A DNA stretch of 64,000 nt from Membranipora membranacea (taxonomy: Eukaryota; Bryozoa; Gymnolaemata; Cheilostomatida; Membraniporidae). Position numbers and translations under genes: made by a program. The number at the start of each line of letters is the position of its first letter. The stretch's first letter is position 1. Positions 31,801 to 45,197 of this stretch are shown here, piece by piece. The stretch spans positions 33,106,001 through 33,170,000 of the forward strand of contig OU612065.1 in assembly GCA_914767715.1 (NCBI GenBank). The letters are read 5' to 3'. The notes beneath the pieces were generated by a model that made no database searches, was not told the DNA's origin, and saw nothing but the letters and a program-made list of their open reading frames with translations.

Positions 31801-32215
31801 TTTCATCGTTGTAAGTCAATTTTTTATATATTTGGAAGAAAAAATATATCAAGGTTTTGTACAATACAATGGATTTTAATGTTTCAGACAAAAAACAATG
31901 TGGTGATACTAAACTCATGGTATACTTCTCATCGTGGTTTACATGTTGCATTGAACCCTGAAAAATGTAGAAAACTGAATGAAATTACTATAATCATTGG
32001 TTTGGTGATAACATTGTAGTAAGTATCCGAAAGATACATGCCACAGGTCATTCGATGGAATCATTCTGATTTGTAGATTGATGACTTCAAACCAGTTTAA
32101 CCGGTCCTGTTCATTAAAATCAGGTGTATGGTCGTTCAGACTAAAATTTCACAAAATGATCATATCAAAATATTTTTGTTACTTTTCCAGTTATTACCTG
32201 TTTCGTTTCACCAAG

Positions 32216-32619
32216 TTAGCCAAAAAAGTTATCGAGTGCAGCTCCACTTTTCACCCCCGCTTTATAAATTGCTTCTGCAACTCCACCTTCTGTCTGTGAG
32301 ACAGCTGTAAAGATAGATGAAAACTTATATCTAATATGAGCTCACTCTCGCTTTCTTTCATGACATACATTAGGGGGGGGGGGGAGGGAACAGGCTGAGT
32401 GTCATGTATTGTAACAGCTTCAGCTTTAGTCTGAGTCAAAGTTGGAATCCAGATGAGAATAAATATTTGATAAGTGGTTTTTTTCTATGTAAAAAAAATC
32501 TTAAATCGGACAAAAGACCATGGGAGATCTTATATCTTACACATGCTTTATTGATATTTGAACTTTTTAAACTTACCAATTGAAGCGATAAGCATTGAGA
32601 TCAGTACGAATACCTTCAT
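32216..32619 (-). CDS. L3b: secreted short-form peptide precursor (43 aa)
   Basis: TATA box (minus) 32905-32913, exon 1 to 32837, exon 2 32629-32577 (coding from 32619), exon 3 32304-32198 (stop 32218-32216), exon 4 from 31957 to about 31810. Signal part MKVFVLISMLIASI. The mature part VSQTEGGVAEAIYK, AGVKSGAALDNFFG combines the Gly of L3 with the Asn of L4. That mix is what one expects from gene conversion or recombination between L3- and L4-type copies, though independent mutation is not excluded. All splice signals are intact. Confidence 0.85.
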
Positions 32620-32904
32620 TATGTTTTATCTGGAGAGAGAATGAAACAATTCAAAATGATGTCTGTAACAGCCTAACCCTAAAACAAAATATGTACCACA
32701 TTTCTATACAATACATGAGGTGTAGACAATAATTTATGACCCACTCTGTAATTTCAAATCACGAGAATCAAGTTGATTTAAAGGCCAGCTTCCATATATG
32801 AGATATGCAGGTTCACAGTTTGCAAGAAATACTTACAGCTAGCTCGGAATTCTGTGAATTGATATGAGTGTGGAGAACTGAGTGATTGCTGTTAGTTGAA
32901 GCTT

Positions 32905-32913
32905 CTTTATATA
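32905..32913 (-). promoter_or_regulatory. TATA box of L3b
   Basis: TATATAAAG in the same context as L3. The upstream promoter block runs to about 33360. Confidence 0.75.
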
Positions 32914-33370
32914 TGGTATATTTTCATTAGAACTGCCAAACCAACTGGAAGTATTCTATATTCGGAAATATGTGATCAAATAAAGTAGTTGTTTCCCATT
33001 TTTTTGAAAAATTATCATGCCATATTATCTTATTGCTATTGACTGTAATGGTTGGTATGATTATTGCAGACTAAAATGCTGCAATGGTTTTTACTTTAAT
33101 AAAAGTGAAAAACAAACTGTTGATGAGACCAATAACAAATTTCAATTGCCTAGTGCTAAAAACAAAAGCCGTTACATTCCAATGATAAATTGTGAGGAAA
33201 GCAATAATGGGCTAAGACTAAAAGGATATCCAAAATTATGCCACGTAGTATAATTTGTTTCATGGAAGTGATTGGGGAAACCATTAATTGTTGGAAAAGT
33301 TATGGTGAAATGGAACAAGACATAAGTCCTGTTGCTACTTTATCGAAGAATACCAGCTCATTAGCAAATT

Positions 33371-33415
33371 GATATCATCACAAAGTAAGGATAAATATCC
33401 TTACTCTGTGATATC
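33371..33415. repeat. Hairpin, U2 copy
   Basis: Same inverted repeat as at 8689-8733, here next to the deletion that removed the roughly 1.1-kb U1 segment. The hairpin may mark or have promoted that breakpoint. Confidence 0.65.
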
Positions 33416-33422
33416 ATTGATT

Positions 33423-34850
33423 GAAGTCGAAACGTGGGACACAGAAGCACTGAAAGATTACTGAAGGCATCATGGTTTTAAATGCTCTGTAACAAGAAAA
33501 CAACTGACCTAGCCTGACAAAAGGTACCAGAAAATATCAGAACAAGGGACTATATGACATAATTCAAGATTGAAGGTTCAGTTCCAGATGCTAATTGATA
33601 GTCAAAGATGATGCCATGACAAAATGGCCACCCATCTCATACTTTGAGATACATAAATTTATTGCCAAACTGGGACATTCTCTCTCTGACAGTGCCTTAA
33701 CAAGAGGTTTTTCAACCACACTATCAGCAAAGAAAGCAGATCTTGATATCTAAAAGCAAAATTTACTCAAAGTAATCGCCTGAGAGATGAGCCACATTCA
33801 ATGCAAACATAAAATTAGTGCATATCAAACAAATTTGAAGAGATTGAATACAATATCATGATCAATTTGTCGCTTTCATTGATGTCAATAAATTAATCTA
33901 ATGTTTGAATTTCAAGTAAGAGGATAACCGCCTCAACAAAAAACAATCGTCAAATGACAATGCTATCCCTGATTCCCAGCTGTGGATACAGCGACAACAC
34001 TTTTTCTGGTACAGCTGAGAGCAAGCGAGCCGATTTTCCCACCAGGTAATAAATATCAGTTTGTGACAAATTTTCATTTTCCAGTCAAGATGTAGCAAGG
34101 ATTTTTTTTTGTCTGAAGCGGTTAGCAATAATTTTCATGAATGACCAGAGAGATACACAGTGTGAACTCAATTTTTTATCGAGTTTATCAAGGTTTACGT
34201 AACAGAGCTGTAACATGATGTAACAAGTCATAAGGGATAACAACAAATTGAATGCCAGTACCATAATCCTAACAATAATTTATAATCTTTGCCCTGATTG
34301 ACAATTGACAATGTGGTAACAGGTCAATTTCAGGACTGCCACCAAACTCCACAAGAACCTGATATTATAATTATTGATCAGGAATCTACAGCATTGCTGT
34401 TGCTCAATAAGTGGCCGAACTTGGTAAGAAAGTTGATGTTATGAAACACTGTCAAAGAATCCAATCTATAGCACAACTCATGCAGAAAGTGAACCTAACC
34501 GCTGGAGAAATATATGATGTTCAGTGTAACACTATGGACCAGAGTAATAGTTGCTTTTGGAAAACTGCACGGATAGGCAGAATTACTGCATCAAACTTCA
34601 CACTAAGGTAAACACCATGAGGAAAAAAACCGGACACTGACTTCATCAATTCCCTCACATGGGCATCTGGACAGAATTAAGCATGGGATAGAGTCTGAGG
34701 AGAAGGCTAGGGAGGGTTTATGCCATTGGCCCCTGGAACCTGTAGTCTTGCAAGCCCACATTTTGCCGATGTCAAGTATCTAACACCCAAAACCTATGCT
34801 GGAGAATTCGCTCAACCATTTGTCAGATGCAGCAAACGATTAACCGTACA
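33423..34850 (+). pseudogene. Decayed SAP / YqaJ-type gene, U2 copy (best preserved)
   Basis: The same three fragments as the U1 copy. The YqaJ-like segment has an open frame at 34411-34611 reading TMDQSNSCFWKTARIGRITA before SNFTLR, with Trp where U1 and U3 have a stop. Further on is KHGIESEEKAREGL in another frame. Upstream is a remnant NSTRT...DQEST. Stops and frameshifts rule out a working protein. Confidence 0.55.
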
Positions 34851-36230
34851 AGAAAATTAGAGGGATACACCCACACAGTCAAAATCTTCGACAACGGGGA
34901 TAACAAATTTTATTTCCGAAAAGTGTGGCAGTACAAAACTAAAGGTCAATCACAATATATCATATGAAGACACAGTGCAGTGAATAACTTGTTAATATTC
35001 AACCAACACATTTCTGTACCAGACCCTGGGCCGAAACCATAAAAATTGATAACCAATCATAAGCTGGATTAGAAACCCCATAAAAATATGACACTTGTCA
35101 AAACTAATTACCTTTGCCCCTAATATTGGTGATTGGTTTCAAAAAGCGGAGAAAAACAATGAGATTGCAAAAGTCAAAAGCTGACTAAGGGTGAGGCCTA
35201 GGTCACCAGACATCATAACACATTATTAATTACTGATTATCTTTTTATGGTCATAAGTTCAATTTGTCATCCACATGTTGTCAATTTGAATAGCTGTGGT
35301 GATCTGTTTTGGCATGATTATTATAGGCTTGATCTGCTTGTCGTGAGAGCTTTGCTGCTTGTTAGCTGACTTCGAATTGATGATAGGAGAACCAAGGACT
35401 TTAGAGTTATAGATATGAAATCGAATCAGGGCGATAGTGTAGTAGAGTATGCATTGAGATTTAACCCAGCATATTGTACAGACAGGAAATCACCATTAAC
35501 CCCACATAATCTGTAAAACAAAACAAAGCAAAGTTAGTTTAAATTCAATTATTACTAAGCGCTTAAACTAAGACTCAACAGAAACATACTTAAACATTTC
35601 AGTGTAGGGTTAAAGCTCAAACATCATAGATTATCATTATTGAAATTTATCTAGACACAGGCTATATGGTGATGGAAAATAGTAATATTGTAATAAATAG
35701 AGGGAATAGTACACTGAGACAAATTGAGATATAACAAAATATAATCACAGGGCCATGCGAAATCTAGGCACTTGAAACAACCCGTGAAGAATTACTCAAC
35801 GGGAAAACATCAGAAGTCACAAAAACATCTTCAAAATAACCGCAGAGTCACGGGATCTTTGGGCACGTGAATCAACCCTGGAAAGATTGCGGAATTAGAA
35901 AACCAATATATTGCACCATAGAAAGCAAGTGCAGTTGACACCATAAGCTATTTGAAAATCACGAGCAATAGAAGTCACAAATGATCTTCAAAACAACCCT
36001 GGAAAGATTGCAAAACCGAAAAACGAACAGATTACACCATGGATAAACAGGTGCACTTGACACCATAAATTATCTAAAAATGAACAAAACGAAAATAAGG
36101 GAAGGTCAAGCAAAGGACAGACTAACCATGTTTTGACAGCTAGATAATTAAGACTGACAAAACACGCGAATCAAAAGAGGGTAATGACGAAATTGAGGCT
36201 AGAACCAATAACAAGGTTAACACCTTTACG
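34851..36230. other. Unidentified segment following the YqaJ relic
   Basis: No supported gene. Includes the roughly 0.9 kb lost from U1 and then the diverged 115-bp repeats equivalent to 10165-10400. U3 has it at about 55050-56430 with small indels. Confidence 0.4.
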
Positions 36231-37392
36231 CCTGTAAATGCAAACGTTGCACAATAACAGGACAGCAAATCAGCACTATAAAAGCCTAATTGACACTTGT
36301 AAAATTCAGTCAGCGCCAGGGAGCGGGTTCATGACATATAACAGTAAACATATAATCAGAGAATTATCTGATTCAGTCAGCCAAAGGAAGCACTTCCAAA
36401 GAGAGAAAAATTGTCTAAAATCATTTAGACACATTCAGCTATAACAGAGCTTTGACGTACACAGAGAGTTACAAATACCGCATTTCAGCGAGGAGCCAAG
36501 TCTAAGACAGTTAGACACACATAATAAGAACTAGAATGTGACAATACTTTTCTCATCGCTGATACATAAACTTTCCAACAGGTCATGCTATCCTGTTCCA
36601 TTACCAACTACACTGTAACATCATATTAATGGTTTCCCTCATAACTTCCATTAAACAAAACATATGAAATGGCATTAATTTCTATATCCTTTTTACCTTT
36701 AAGGCATATGCTTCTGTTTAGTTAGCATCAGGCAAATTGATCAGTTTCTCCGGCTCATCAGCATTTTTTGGTTAAACTTTATTACAGCAAAGGAATTGCT
36801 GCGTTTTTGGTCTGCAATATTGATAACCGACATAATAATGCATCAAGCTCAGCTTTATGATTTTTATATACCCAAATGTGCGTCATTCAAGCTTACCATT
36901 TTTTTCTTTTTTCACCATAATTTTCAAGTAAACTTGCAAATGAGCTGGTATTCTTCGATAAAGTAGCAACAGGACTTATGTCTTGTTCCATTTCACCATA
37001 ACTTTACCAACAATTAATGGTTTCCCCAATCACTTCCATGAAACTAATTATGCTAAGTGGCATAATTTTGCATATCCTTTCAGTTTTAACCCATTATTGC
37101 TTCCCTCACATTTTATCAATGGAATGTAAGGGCTTTTGTTTTTAGCACTAGGCAATTGAAATTTGTTATTGGTCTCATCAACAGTATGTTTTTCACTTTT
37201 ATTAAAGTAAAAATCATTGCAGCATTTTAGTCTGCAATAATCATATCAACCATTACAGTCAATAGCAATAAGATAATATGGCGTGATAAATTTTCCAAAA
37301 AAATGGGAAACAACTATTTTATTTGATCACATATTTCGGAATATAGAATACTTCCAGTTGGTTTGGCATCTATTTCTAATGAAAATATTCCA
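36231..37392 (+). promoter_or_regulatory. Conserved 207-bp core and double promoter block of L4b
   Basis: 36238-36444 is the identical 68-codon segment described at 10564. The distal (about 36573-36830) and proximal (about 36963-37400) promoter blocks follow as in L4. The distal hairpin has one mismatch (AACAGGT). TATA box TATATAAAG at 37393-37401. Confidence 0.55.
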
Positions 37393-37686
37393 TATATAAA
37401 GAAGCTTCAACTAACAGCAATCACTCAGTTCTCCAGACTCATATCAATTCAAAAAGTTCCGAGCTAGCTGTAAGTATTTCTTTCAAACTGTGACCCTGCA
37501 TATCTCATATCTGGAAGCTGGCATATAAATCAACTTGAGTCTTGTGATTTGAAATTACAGAGTGGGTCATAAATTATTGTCTACACCTCATGTATTGTAT
37601 AGAAATGTGGTACATATTTTTTTTTAGGGTTAGGCTGTTACAGACATCATTTTGAATTGTTTCATTCTCTCTCCAGATAAAACATA

Positions 37687-38099
37687 ATGAAGGTATTTGT
37701 ACTGATCTCAATGCTTATCGCTTCAATTGGTAAGTTTAAAATTTTCAAATATCAATAAACCATGTATAAGATATAAGATCCCCAATGCTGATCACTGGTC
37801 TTTTGTCCGATTTAAGATTTTTTTCTACATAGAAAAAACCACTTATCAAATATTTATTCTCATCTGGATTCCAACTTTGACTCAGACTAAAGCTGAAGCT
37901 TTTACAATACATGATACTTAGCCTGTTTCCTCCCCCCCCCCCTTCTGTATGTCATGAAAGAAGGTGAGAGTGAGCTCATATTAGATATATGTTTTCATCT
38001 ATCTTTACAGCTGTCTCACAGACAGAAGCTGGAGTTGCAGAAGCAATTTATAAAGCGGGGGTGAAAAGTGGAGCTGCACTCGATAACTTTTTTGGCTAA
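37687..38099 (+). CDS. L4b: secreted short-form peptide precursor (43 aa)
   Basis: Exon 1 ends at 37469. Exon 2 is 37677-37729 (ATG 37687), exon 3 38011-38117 (TAA 38097-38099), exon 4 from 38382 to about 38535. The protein is identical to L4: MKVFVLISMLIASI, then after Ala-15 VSQTEAGVAEAIYK, AGVKSGAALDNFFG. The exon 4 acceptor is ATTTCTCAG instead of ATTTTTCAG. A decayed exon-3 cassette is at 37875-37921. Confidence 0.87.
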
Positions 38100-38535
38100 C
38101 TTGGTGAAACGAAACAGGTAATAACTAGAAAAGTAACAATAATATTTTGACATGATAATTTTGTGGAATTTCAGTCTGAACGACCATACACCTGATTTTA
38201 ATGAACAGAACAGGTTAAACTGGTTTATCAATCAGTTAATCAATCATTATCAGTCATCAATCTACAAATCAGAATGATTCCATCAAATGACCTGTGGCAT
38301 GTATCTTTAGGATACTTACTACAATGTGATCACCAAACCAATGATTATAATAATTTCTATTCAGTTTTCTTCATTTCTCAGGGTTCAATGCAATATGTAA
38401 ACCACGATGAGAAGTATACCATGAGTTTAGTATCACCGCATTGTTTTTTGTCTGTAACATTAAAATACATTGTATTGTACAAAACCTTGATATATTTTTT
38501 CTTCCAAATATACAAAATATTGACTTACAACAATG

Positions 38536-41500
38536 AAATTTCCCATTTATCAGTTGAGAGCAAAGAATAATATTTGTTGTTTTATAGTTCATTTGTGTAG
38601 TCTGAGTGTCTATGTTTTGCATACATCTTTTGTATATATTGAAAGGAATATTTTCGTATACACAAAATTGTCAGAGAGGTACAAAATATTGAGTTGTCTA
38701 CCCCGTCACCTGGAATTGTTGCTGGTCACTTTCGACATTAAAATAATTCTGATTTACGACATTAGAAACACAATCTTCTACAGTGAATTTTAATGTTCAC
38801 GGAAAAGTAGAAGGTGTCGTACCATTATGGAATTGAAACGAGATGTTTTCCAGGACACGAATTAGTCTTATCGTTTCAGGTTCCAAGATAAATTATGCAC
38901 ACTCTCTTAGAGTGCCTGATACCAACATAATCAAATATTAAGAGTTACTTTTACAAAATGCAATCAGTAAATTTGCTTGACGACCTACCAATAGGAGGGT
39001 TATATATGTGGTTTTATAATTTTCACCAATATGAATAATTGTTTTTCTTAACAATTTAGGTCAATTATGACTCGAATGGAAATATTAATATTATTCTGAT
39101 GAATTAAGGCTGCGAGGTTTTACTGACCAAACACAGATCAAATCAACGACTTGTAGCAAGTCATGCAGCAGTAATGCAAGCTTTAACATTGAACAAATAA
39201 ATTTTATTTTTGGCTAAATGTAGTTATAGTTTGTGTAGCCTGTCTTCTCCTCATATTTGATGTACATTCTGGTAAGGTATTGTATAATCTCAGTAAACTT
39301 CATCTCTTTCACTTTTGGGAACGGCAATGGCCGAACCTCTCAGCATAACTTGTTGATTTAGTCATCGACTTTTGCACAATGTTTCCTGACAACTAAAAGA
39401 TCTATGGAAACGGAAACTGACTATAGCTGTGCGATTTGTACCTCATGTTGATATCTAAGAAGGACCATACAAAACATGATATATATTACTTGCTTTTAGG
39501 TGCCATGAATAATTTTGGCAAAATATTGCATTATTAATTGTGGAACTGGCTGCCCGTTAAAAAATTGCTTTAGACTTTATGTGTCTTGGTGTAGTCTTTG
39601 AGGGGAACATGCAAAAGTGTAAGGTGAAAAAAACAAGCTTATGTTCCAGCTTATAAATGGAGCACATGCATATACTGAGTGAGTATCAGCGCACCTTAAA
39701 CAAATAACCAAGAAGTAGGAGCGCACAACAGCTGACAAAATCTGCTCACAAGCAATTCTTCTAGTTGTCTCATCTCTTGTTGGAGATGCACAACTTCAAT
39801 TTTGAATGCATAGTTGAGCAGGACACCATGTTTTAACTAACAAATAAGGTGTAAATACAAATATTTTTCTGTGCTCCATTGGCTGCAAAACAGCTGATGA
39901 AAGCCATTTACGCTAAAATATCCCGAGGAGCGTAGATTAAGACTATACCAATAATCAGTAATAATACTACATGCTATGACACCAAGTAGGTGTTATTTTA
40001 GCATCAGCAAACATATTTCCAGTAATATTTTTGTCAATCATTTGTTCTGTGGAGAATATGGCCTCATTCTCATGTCACTTCTCTCCACTTAGGCATGTAG
40101 GATGTTTTATACAAAGTAGATCCTCGCTCAACCAGTTTGCTATTTTGTACTTTTTAGCAGTAGCAAAGTTTTGTAATCATTCTGCTAGAATATTTTGGCT
40201 GATGTATTCTAAATATGCAATTGCTGCTAACATCGACTGATTGCACCACAAAAAATGTAGGGTACAGTACGACTTAATAGATTTGAACATCAGGATTTCG
40301 TTACAATACCTGGAGTGTTCTGTGCTTTGAAATATTGTCAGTGGAAAAATTTTTACACATAATCTCTTTAACAATATCTTCTCGTGGAGGGATGAGTAGG
40401 CGTATTTGCTTGGCTTCTAGAAGTGTGGGATGAAGGGAGTATCACAAGCTTTCATGCAGCAATTTGGAACTAATCACTCTCAACTCAAATGGACTGCCTT
40501 CGAGTTACATCATGATGAAACAAAAAGACAAGATTTGCCCCAATCGGGAAAGCTCTGAATTATATGGTATATGGGTATAAAGAAGCAAGAGTAAATCAAA
40601 CAGGCCTATCATTCAATGACACAATAGAACTCGTTTGTACAGAATGTCTGGTGGTCACTGTAAATTCTAAATTTATCAATGCAGCCGATAATAATAATCT
40701 GAGAGCTTTGAAGATTATCTGCTTAAAGGCTATAATTTTCGGTGAGATTAGCTCATTGAATTTGAACAAGATTCTCACTGTGTCTATTTGACATTTGTTT
40801 ACCTTTCACTTGACATCAACCTCTTAGCCGAGGAAAAATTGGATGTATTGTTGGTATCCAAGTTATTTACCCATGAAGTCATAATCAAAATAAGCCAGTC
40901 AGAATGTTAATTATGTTTACACTGGCATTCATAGGCAACCTTCACAGAACTTATAAGGTACCAGTTGATTTAAAAAATGGACAACCTGTGGATAAACACA
41001 CAGATTATCATATAGTGCTGGCTCTACTCTGAAAGTTGACCAAGAAGCACGGAAATCAATGAAACATTGTTGCAAATACTGGAAAAAAAGTGCACAAGAG
41101 AATTTGAGGTTTTTTTGCGAGGCAATCTCATTTTTGGCATAATAACTCTGTACAATGATGAGCTTTGAAGCAGAGTTGGTGAAACAATTGGATAAAAATA
41201 TACAAATGGAATTCGGACAATTATCTAGTAGTTTGCATAAAAGATTACAACTTCCCGCCCCTCACTCTTCTGTCAAAGAATGATCATGATTGCACTTCCA
41301 CCCAAACAACCATCATTATAAAAATGAATATTCGCGAAATTAAAAACTCACCGCATTCATTATCAGAAGCGAAAGACAGGAAGTTAGCTCCGCTTACAAT
41401 GACTTCTGTCTCTCCGATTCCACAAGTGTGTCATGATGACTTGTTACAATTGCAATGGAATGTGTGTGAAGGATTAATAAACAGTGTTAATCATACTTAA

Positions 41501-41756
41501 TTGGACAATTAAACATTTTGACAACAAGAATATCAAGGTAATTATGTAATTATGCCTGTTAGTGGCTAACCTCCCTGCTTGTGGCACTCGAGCTGACAGA
41601 TTAAAATTTATTACTTTAATACTATCTGTACTAGTGCCAACACCTACTATGGAACTAGCATCTAAGAATGAGAGAGAAAAATACCAAAATTGCTTCCTGT
41701 ACACCATAATATAACTGAGATGGCTGAGAATGATATAGTATAACATCAAGAGATTA
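38536..41756. other. Rearranged gene-free region: hybrid of L4 flank, L5 flank and left palindrome arm
   Basis: 38790-39240 follows the L4 downstream flank. 39270-39836 is the reversed form of about 14270-14840. 39837-41505 matches the left arm (about 900-2520) in direct orientation, and 41630-41756 is the reverse of about 3990-4107. L1's promoter and coding part are absent. The frame at 40564-40791 (VYGYKEARVNQTGLSF) is the longest open version of the arm's unidentified coding-like stretch. A related LREAKVNQLF occurs at about 3930. Confidence 0.65.
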
Positions 41757-41911
41757 TAATTGGAGTTTTCTTTCATAGGCTGATATTACAATATCATATA
41801 ACAAAGTACACTATTTCATACAGTGACATAATTAAAAACTATCAAAATTGATAAAAAATATTTTGATCAGCCATAAGACATTAAATTAGTACACATAAGT
41901 CTTTCTTTTTG

Positions 41912-42318
41912 TTCTATCTGGAAAGAGAATGGAACATTACAAACTGCTGCGCGAAATAGGCTTAACCATAAAAGGTATTGAGATAACAAATCATGACCTT
42001 GTCATTTGTTCATGGAACTGCCAAACCAACTGGAAGTTTTCTATATTCAGTTTTATTTTTTATAATCAAAAACTTGTTTCCCATTATTATTATTGCAGAC
42101 CATGAATGCCTCCATGATTTCTACTGAATTAAAGCTGAACCAACAAATGCAGATTTGTTCAATAACAAGTTTACATTGCCTAGTGCTCACAACAGGAAAA
42201 GCTGTTACATTCCAAATATTGTGCCATGTCATTGTTTTATGGATGTGATTAGAAAACCATTAATTGCTGGTAATATTATGGTGTGATTGGTAATGGAACA
42301 GGATACCAAGTTCTGTTG
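41912..42318 (-). pseudogene. X': promoter and acceptor relic, B2 copy
   Basis: Same structure as X: exon 2 acceptor context at 41918-41921 and reversed core promoter words (TGCCAAACCAACTGGAAG near 42019), hairpin relic near 42298. No coding exon. Confidence 0.65.
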
Positions 42319-43000
42319 GATCTTCTAAGCATTAGAGAGCGACAAAACAATTACACCATAATACTACCAGCAAGACCAAGTCCTGTTGGATAGTTTTTTA
42401 TTATTTGTTTGGAAAATCAATAACTAAGTCATCTCTTTGTGTGTTGAAACATGGGATTAACTTTGAGTCATGCTTTTGCTGTTCTTTGATTTAAGCGTCT
42501 GAGATGGGGCTATGGGACTATGGGACATTACCAGGCAGTTTCAGCTTTATTATGTACTATAATTATAACTTCAGGCCTTCTTGACAGTTGACTTTATAGA
42601 ATTACTGAAAACCATAGTAGGCATGGTTATACTATCTCAATAAATGAGGAAACCATTGATATGCTTACTCATCCAATTACTTCCGGCATCATGTTTGTTG
42701 GAATTTATGTCTTGTGACACAGACTGTTGTATGCATTGGCTAAGTAAAAACAGTTTTCTTAACTCGACTGTTGCAATATCACAGAATTAAACATAAACAG
42801 TTTGCTGGAAACCGAATCTAAATGATTCCGCCGATAACCAGTTGATTGGAGATGCAGGTCTAAATTTCGACCTAATTTAAGGAAGGCGTTAATTTTCGAT
42901 GTGACTGGCTAGGCTACGTTAATAGGGGATAGTCTTGTCTTATATGGGGGGAGGTTAGTGGTATGAGACCGTACTCTCCAGAGAAAAGGTGATTGACACC
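42319..43000. other. Intergenic region between X' and L7b, no gene
   Basis: Copy of 23146-23820 with scattered substitutions. Nothing coding recognised. Confidence 0.4.
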
Positions 43001-43270
43001 CATAGCGGCAGTTTTGCTCCGCAATACACATATCAATCATAACAATCAGTAACAAATGGCAGGCTGATTTTTCCACAAAAACAGGAAACTTGTATTCATT
43101 TTATCATTTATTACCAATTATAGAATGCTTCCAGTTGGTTTGGCAATTAAAAGGAGAAATGTAAAATGTTTCATACATAAAGAAGCTTCAATCAGCAGCA
43201 CAACTCAGTTTTCCACACTCATATCAATCTTCAGAATTCAAAGCTAGCTGTAAGTACGCTTCTTAACTCC

Positions 43271-44056
43271 AATGATCTTTCTGCTGCAGGGTTCAATCAT
43301 ATTAAATACGCTGATGACACCACCTTCTATACGTCAGTCACCAACTATAACTATACATCAGCAGTGTCACCAGCAGTTATATCCACTCAAAGATGGGCAG
43401 CAGATAATAGCATGCAGCTGAACCCAGAAAAGACCGAGGTGATGAACTCTAGTTTGAGCCATAAGCATCATTATAAACAAGATGTTGTGGTTGATGATTT
43501 ATCTTTTTCTCCAAATTCATTCACAAAATTTTTAGGGGTTTTTATTGATAATAAGTTGTCTTTTAACAAACATGTCGACTCTTTAGTATCAGCTTGTAGC
43601 TCAAGATTATTTTTAATGAGGAAACTAAAGACAATTGGACTAAACAGTGATGGCTTAAAAGCTTTTTATTTGAGCAACATACGCTCAAAGCTTAGCTATG
43701 CTGCTCCGGCCTGGTATTCCTTGCTAGGCGAACATAACCGCGACACACTTGAGAAAATACAAAGAGCAGCTCTGAAGATAATTTTTCCAGATTTAGAATA
43801 CGATCATAGATTATCAGTCTTAGGCATCCCAAAACTCTGTGATTTTCTTTTTGATATCTCTTATTCACATTTTCTGCGTATAGTGAATAATGAATCACAT
43901 CCTCTTTTTAGTGAACTACTTTTCAACAAGAATTCCCGAACATCCTCTCGAGCTATACAAATTTTTCGGCCAAAACTCTGCAGGACTGAAAGGCGGAGAA
44001 AAGGCTTTTTTAATTTTTTCATGACCTATCATGACAACGCTCTAGTATATAAATAA
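43271..44056 (+). mobile_element. 5'-truncated LINE reverse transcriptase fragment in L7b intron 1
   Basis: Copy of the B1 insertion, still open for 262 codons from NDLSAAGFNHIKYADD. It lacks about 25 bp at the 5' end compared with B1. It has a few replacements (TKFLG for TKCLG) and a shorter (CAAAT)n tail ending about 44162. Confidence 0.85.
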
Positions 44057-44344
44057 TTTTTAGTGTGTTGTTTTTACTATGCCATACCATCGCTCGCATT
44101 CTGTACCATCTGTCATGATGATTGAATGAATACAAATCAAATCAAATCAAAATCAAATCGAACAATGCATTGTATTATCTCATATTTGAAAGTTGTCATT
44201 TTAAGCTACTTGAGTCTTGAATGGTGATGATGGATGGATGGTGATGAATCATTGTCTCAATACAAAGATACACATTTCTTACAGGTCGAGCTTTTTCAGG
44301 CAGCAGTTTGAATTGTAATATTTTCCCTATTTCAGATTAATAAA

Positions 44345-44706
44345 ATGAAGGTATTTATACTGATCTCATCCCTCATAGCCTCAATCGGTAAGTTTACAAA
44401 AGTTTAAAAAATCAACAAACAAAGATGTGAAGTCTTTAACATCTGATTGCTGATCATTATGCTTTTGCCCAATTTTAGATTTATTTTTGCAGAAAATTCA
44501 ACTACATGTGTACTCGATTGTATTACATGATGACCTATATCACATGTGAAAGAAAGATGAAATCAAAATTAGCACATATTAGATATATGTTCTCATCTAT
44601 CTTTACAGCTGTCTCACAGACTGAAGTTGGGGTTGCTTCCTCAGTCATTGAAGGGGCAGTGAAAAGTGGAGCTGCAGGATTTGTTGCTGATCAAGCTGTG
44701 AAGTGA
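44345..44706 (+). pseudogene. L7b: long-form peptide gene with premature stop
   Basis: TATA-like TACATAAAG at 43174-43182, exon 1 to 43249, exon 2 44336-44387 (ATG 44345), exon 3 44609-44745, exon 4 from 45438 with AATAAA at 45563-45568. A G-to-T change turns AAG GGA into AAG TGA (stop 44704-44706), removing the conserved C-terminal GLDKLFG. The downstream in-frame remnant also has Gly to Cys before the old stop. A Lys-to-Glu change precedes (SVIEGAV). The stop is only 39 nt from the exon junction, so decay of the mRNA is not assured. A secreted 46-residue variant without the C-terminal helix end remains possible. Confidence 0.75.
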
Positions 44707-44914
44707 CTGGATAAGCTTTTTTGTTAACTCAGTTAAACAAAACAGGTAACAACTTCAATGGTGAGAATAATAAGTTGACATCAGTTTGGTGTGCTTTTAG
44801 TCTGAACAGGTTGAAGCCTTCGGTAGGCAGGTCTGGCAGCTAGTTCTCTTCAAATACTTTCAGATTCAGAAATATCAGAGCGCATTTGGGTAAAAATTAT
44901 GTGAAGTGTTAGAA

Positions 44915-45197
44915 ATTGTCCCCCTTCTCATCTATGAGCTTTGAGGTATTCATGGGGCCTAGTGCTGTGCCAACCTATCAAGCTTCCAATTCAAAATACT
45001 TTTTATTACCATTCTTTTCAACTTAAGTTAAAAAAAATATAGTTCCATTGTCAGGAGACATTATTGTTTACATTAGTAGATAAATTCATGAATTTATTCA
45101 GTTCTTTAAAGTAGATAGAAGTGATAAGTTTATTGGGCTGGTACAGCACTAGGCCCCATGAATACCTCATACCTTATATATGAGAAGGGAGGACAAT
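44915..45197. mobile_element. MITE in L7b intron 3
   Basis: Copy of the 25762-26044 element, ends ATTGTCC and GGACAAT. Confidence 0.78.

Larger units (their letters stand above)
29720..41756. repeat. Repeat unit U2 (copy 2 of 3), rearranged at its right end
   Basis: Matches U1 with offset 25794 in the arm and about 25673 at L4. It lacks the 7590-8677 segment of U1 but has the roughly 0.9 kb that U1 has lost at 10047. After about 39300 it follows the opposite arm of the L4-L5 palindrome. At 39837 it enters a left-arm-type segment (like 900-2520 plus reversed 3990-4107). It ends abruptly at 41757, where B2 begins. L5 and L6 are absent. Confidence 0.85.
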
